Source: Bacillota bacterium
GTDB lineage: Bacteria > Bacillota_B > Desulfitobacteriia > Desulfitobacteriales > Desulfitobacteriaceae
DNA length: 5,792 nucleotides
Direction of reading: 5' to 3'
Assembly (NCBI GenBank): GCA_021779415.1
Contig: JAJYAS010000256.1
Coordinates: forward strand, 1-5,792
The position numbers and the translations under genes were made by a program. Shown one piece after another: positions 5,678-5,792 of this stretch. How positions within the stretch are numbered: the stretch's first letter is position 1; each line of letters begins with the position of its first letter. Under the pieces are notes generated by a model. The model was not told the DNA's origin. It saw nothing but the letters and a program-made list of their open reading frames with translations, and searched no databases.

Positions 5678-5792
5678 TGGCGGAGGCGAGGGGATTTGCA
5701 CCCCTGTATCGAAGAGCTGCCACAAAAGCGTCTACGCGTGTGTCCTTTAATTTAAAGTTCGCCAGTCTTGACTCCTAAAGGCCAGGATTCAG
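5678..5792 (-). ncRNA. ssrA: tmRNA, 3' portion (cut by the window edge)
   Basis: tmRNA rescues ribosomes stalled on broken mRNAs by acting first as alanyl-tRNA and then as a short message for a degradation tag. Read on the minus strand, the last ~115 nt are present: a stem-loop compatible with pseudoknot 4 (TCCT with AGGA, and loop GCC able to pair with GGC at 5761-5763), then ACACGCGTAGACGC and TTTTGTGG of the tRNA-like junction, a T-arm (AGGGG/CCCCT) and an acceptor strand CGCCTCC ending with encoded CCA at 5680-5678. U70, the partner for the alanine-identity G3, is present. Two positions are unusual: the T-loop reads TGCAAAT instead of TTCAAAT, and the discriminator base is G rather than A. 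The tag-coding part and 5' end lie outside the window, so it cannot be said whether the gene is whole. Confidence 0.88.

Noticed and set aside
5652..5680. CTCCACCA and TTCGA motifs on the plus strand suggesting a tRNA end
   Set aside because: No cloverleaf can be built around them. The region is the short spacer between ssrA and its terminator.

Overview
The window looks like chromosomal DNA of a low-to-moderate-GC, spore-former-type Firmicute. The evidence is strong GGAGG/GGGGG ribosome binding sites, Firmicute-style lipoprotein signal peptides, a MalT-like LuxR regulator remnant and the 3' part of a tmRNA gene. My best guess is Clostridia of the Desulfosporosinus/Desulfitobacterium kind. 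That placement is inference; no marker in the window settles it. Every supported gene is on the minus strand, so transcription runs from right (high coordinates) to left.

Right end (5590-5792): the last ~115 nt of ssrA (tmRNA) and, just downstream of it, a strong intrinsic terminator. Next (5140-5531) is a decayed C-terminal piece of a MalT-like LuxR-family activator. It has lost its N-terminus, carries a one-base frameshift ahead of the DNA-binding domain, and stops short inside the usual C-terminus.

Middle and left (882-5018): four secreted lipoprotein genes in a row, each with a lipobox cysteine. From right to left they are a protein with a C-terminal chagasin-type (I42) cysteine-protease-inhibitor domain, a DUF4163/DUF3298-like (RsiV/PdaC-like) protein, and two paralogues that share a signal peptide and a small lipocalin-like domain. 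The paralogues have different C-termini, and one has an extra bacterial Ig-like domain inserted cleanly. The last gene (112-807) encodes an AIM24-family protein. A Shine-Dalgarno sequence at the extreme left edge announces another minus-strand gene just outside.

The most notable non-coding signal is a pair of near-identical promoter modules at 3014-3058 and 5092-5136. Each has a perfect 17-bp palindrome, ATCACCC-N3-GGGTGAT, exactly 22 bp upstream of a TACAAT -10 box, with a poor -35 between them. One lies ahead of the chagasin-domain lipoprotein and the other ahead of the lipocalin-like paralogue pair. The geometry fits a class II activator site. A MalT-like LuxR protein related to the broken gene next door is the obvious candidate regulator. 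The lipoprotein genes therefore look like a small regulon of cell-surface proteins under a shared, possibly partly orphaned, switch.
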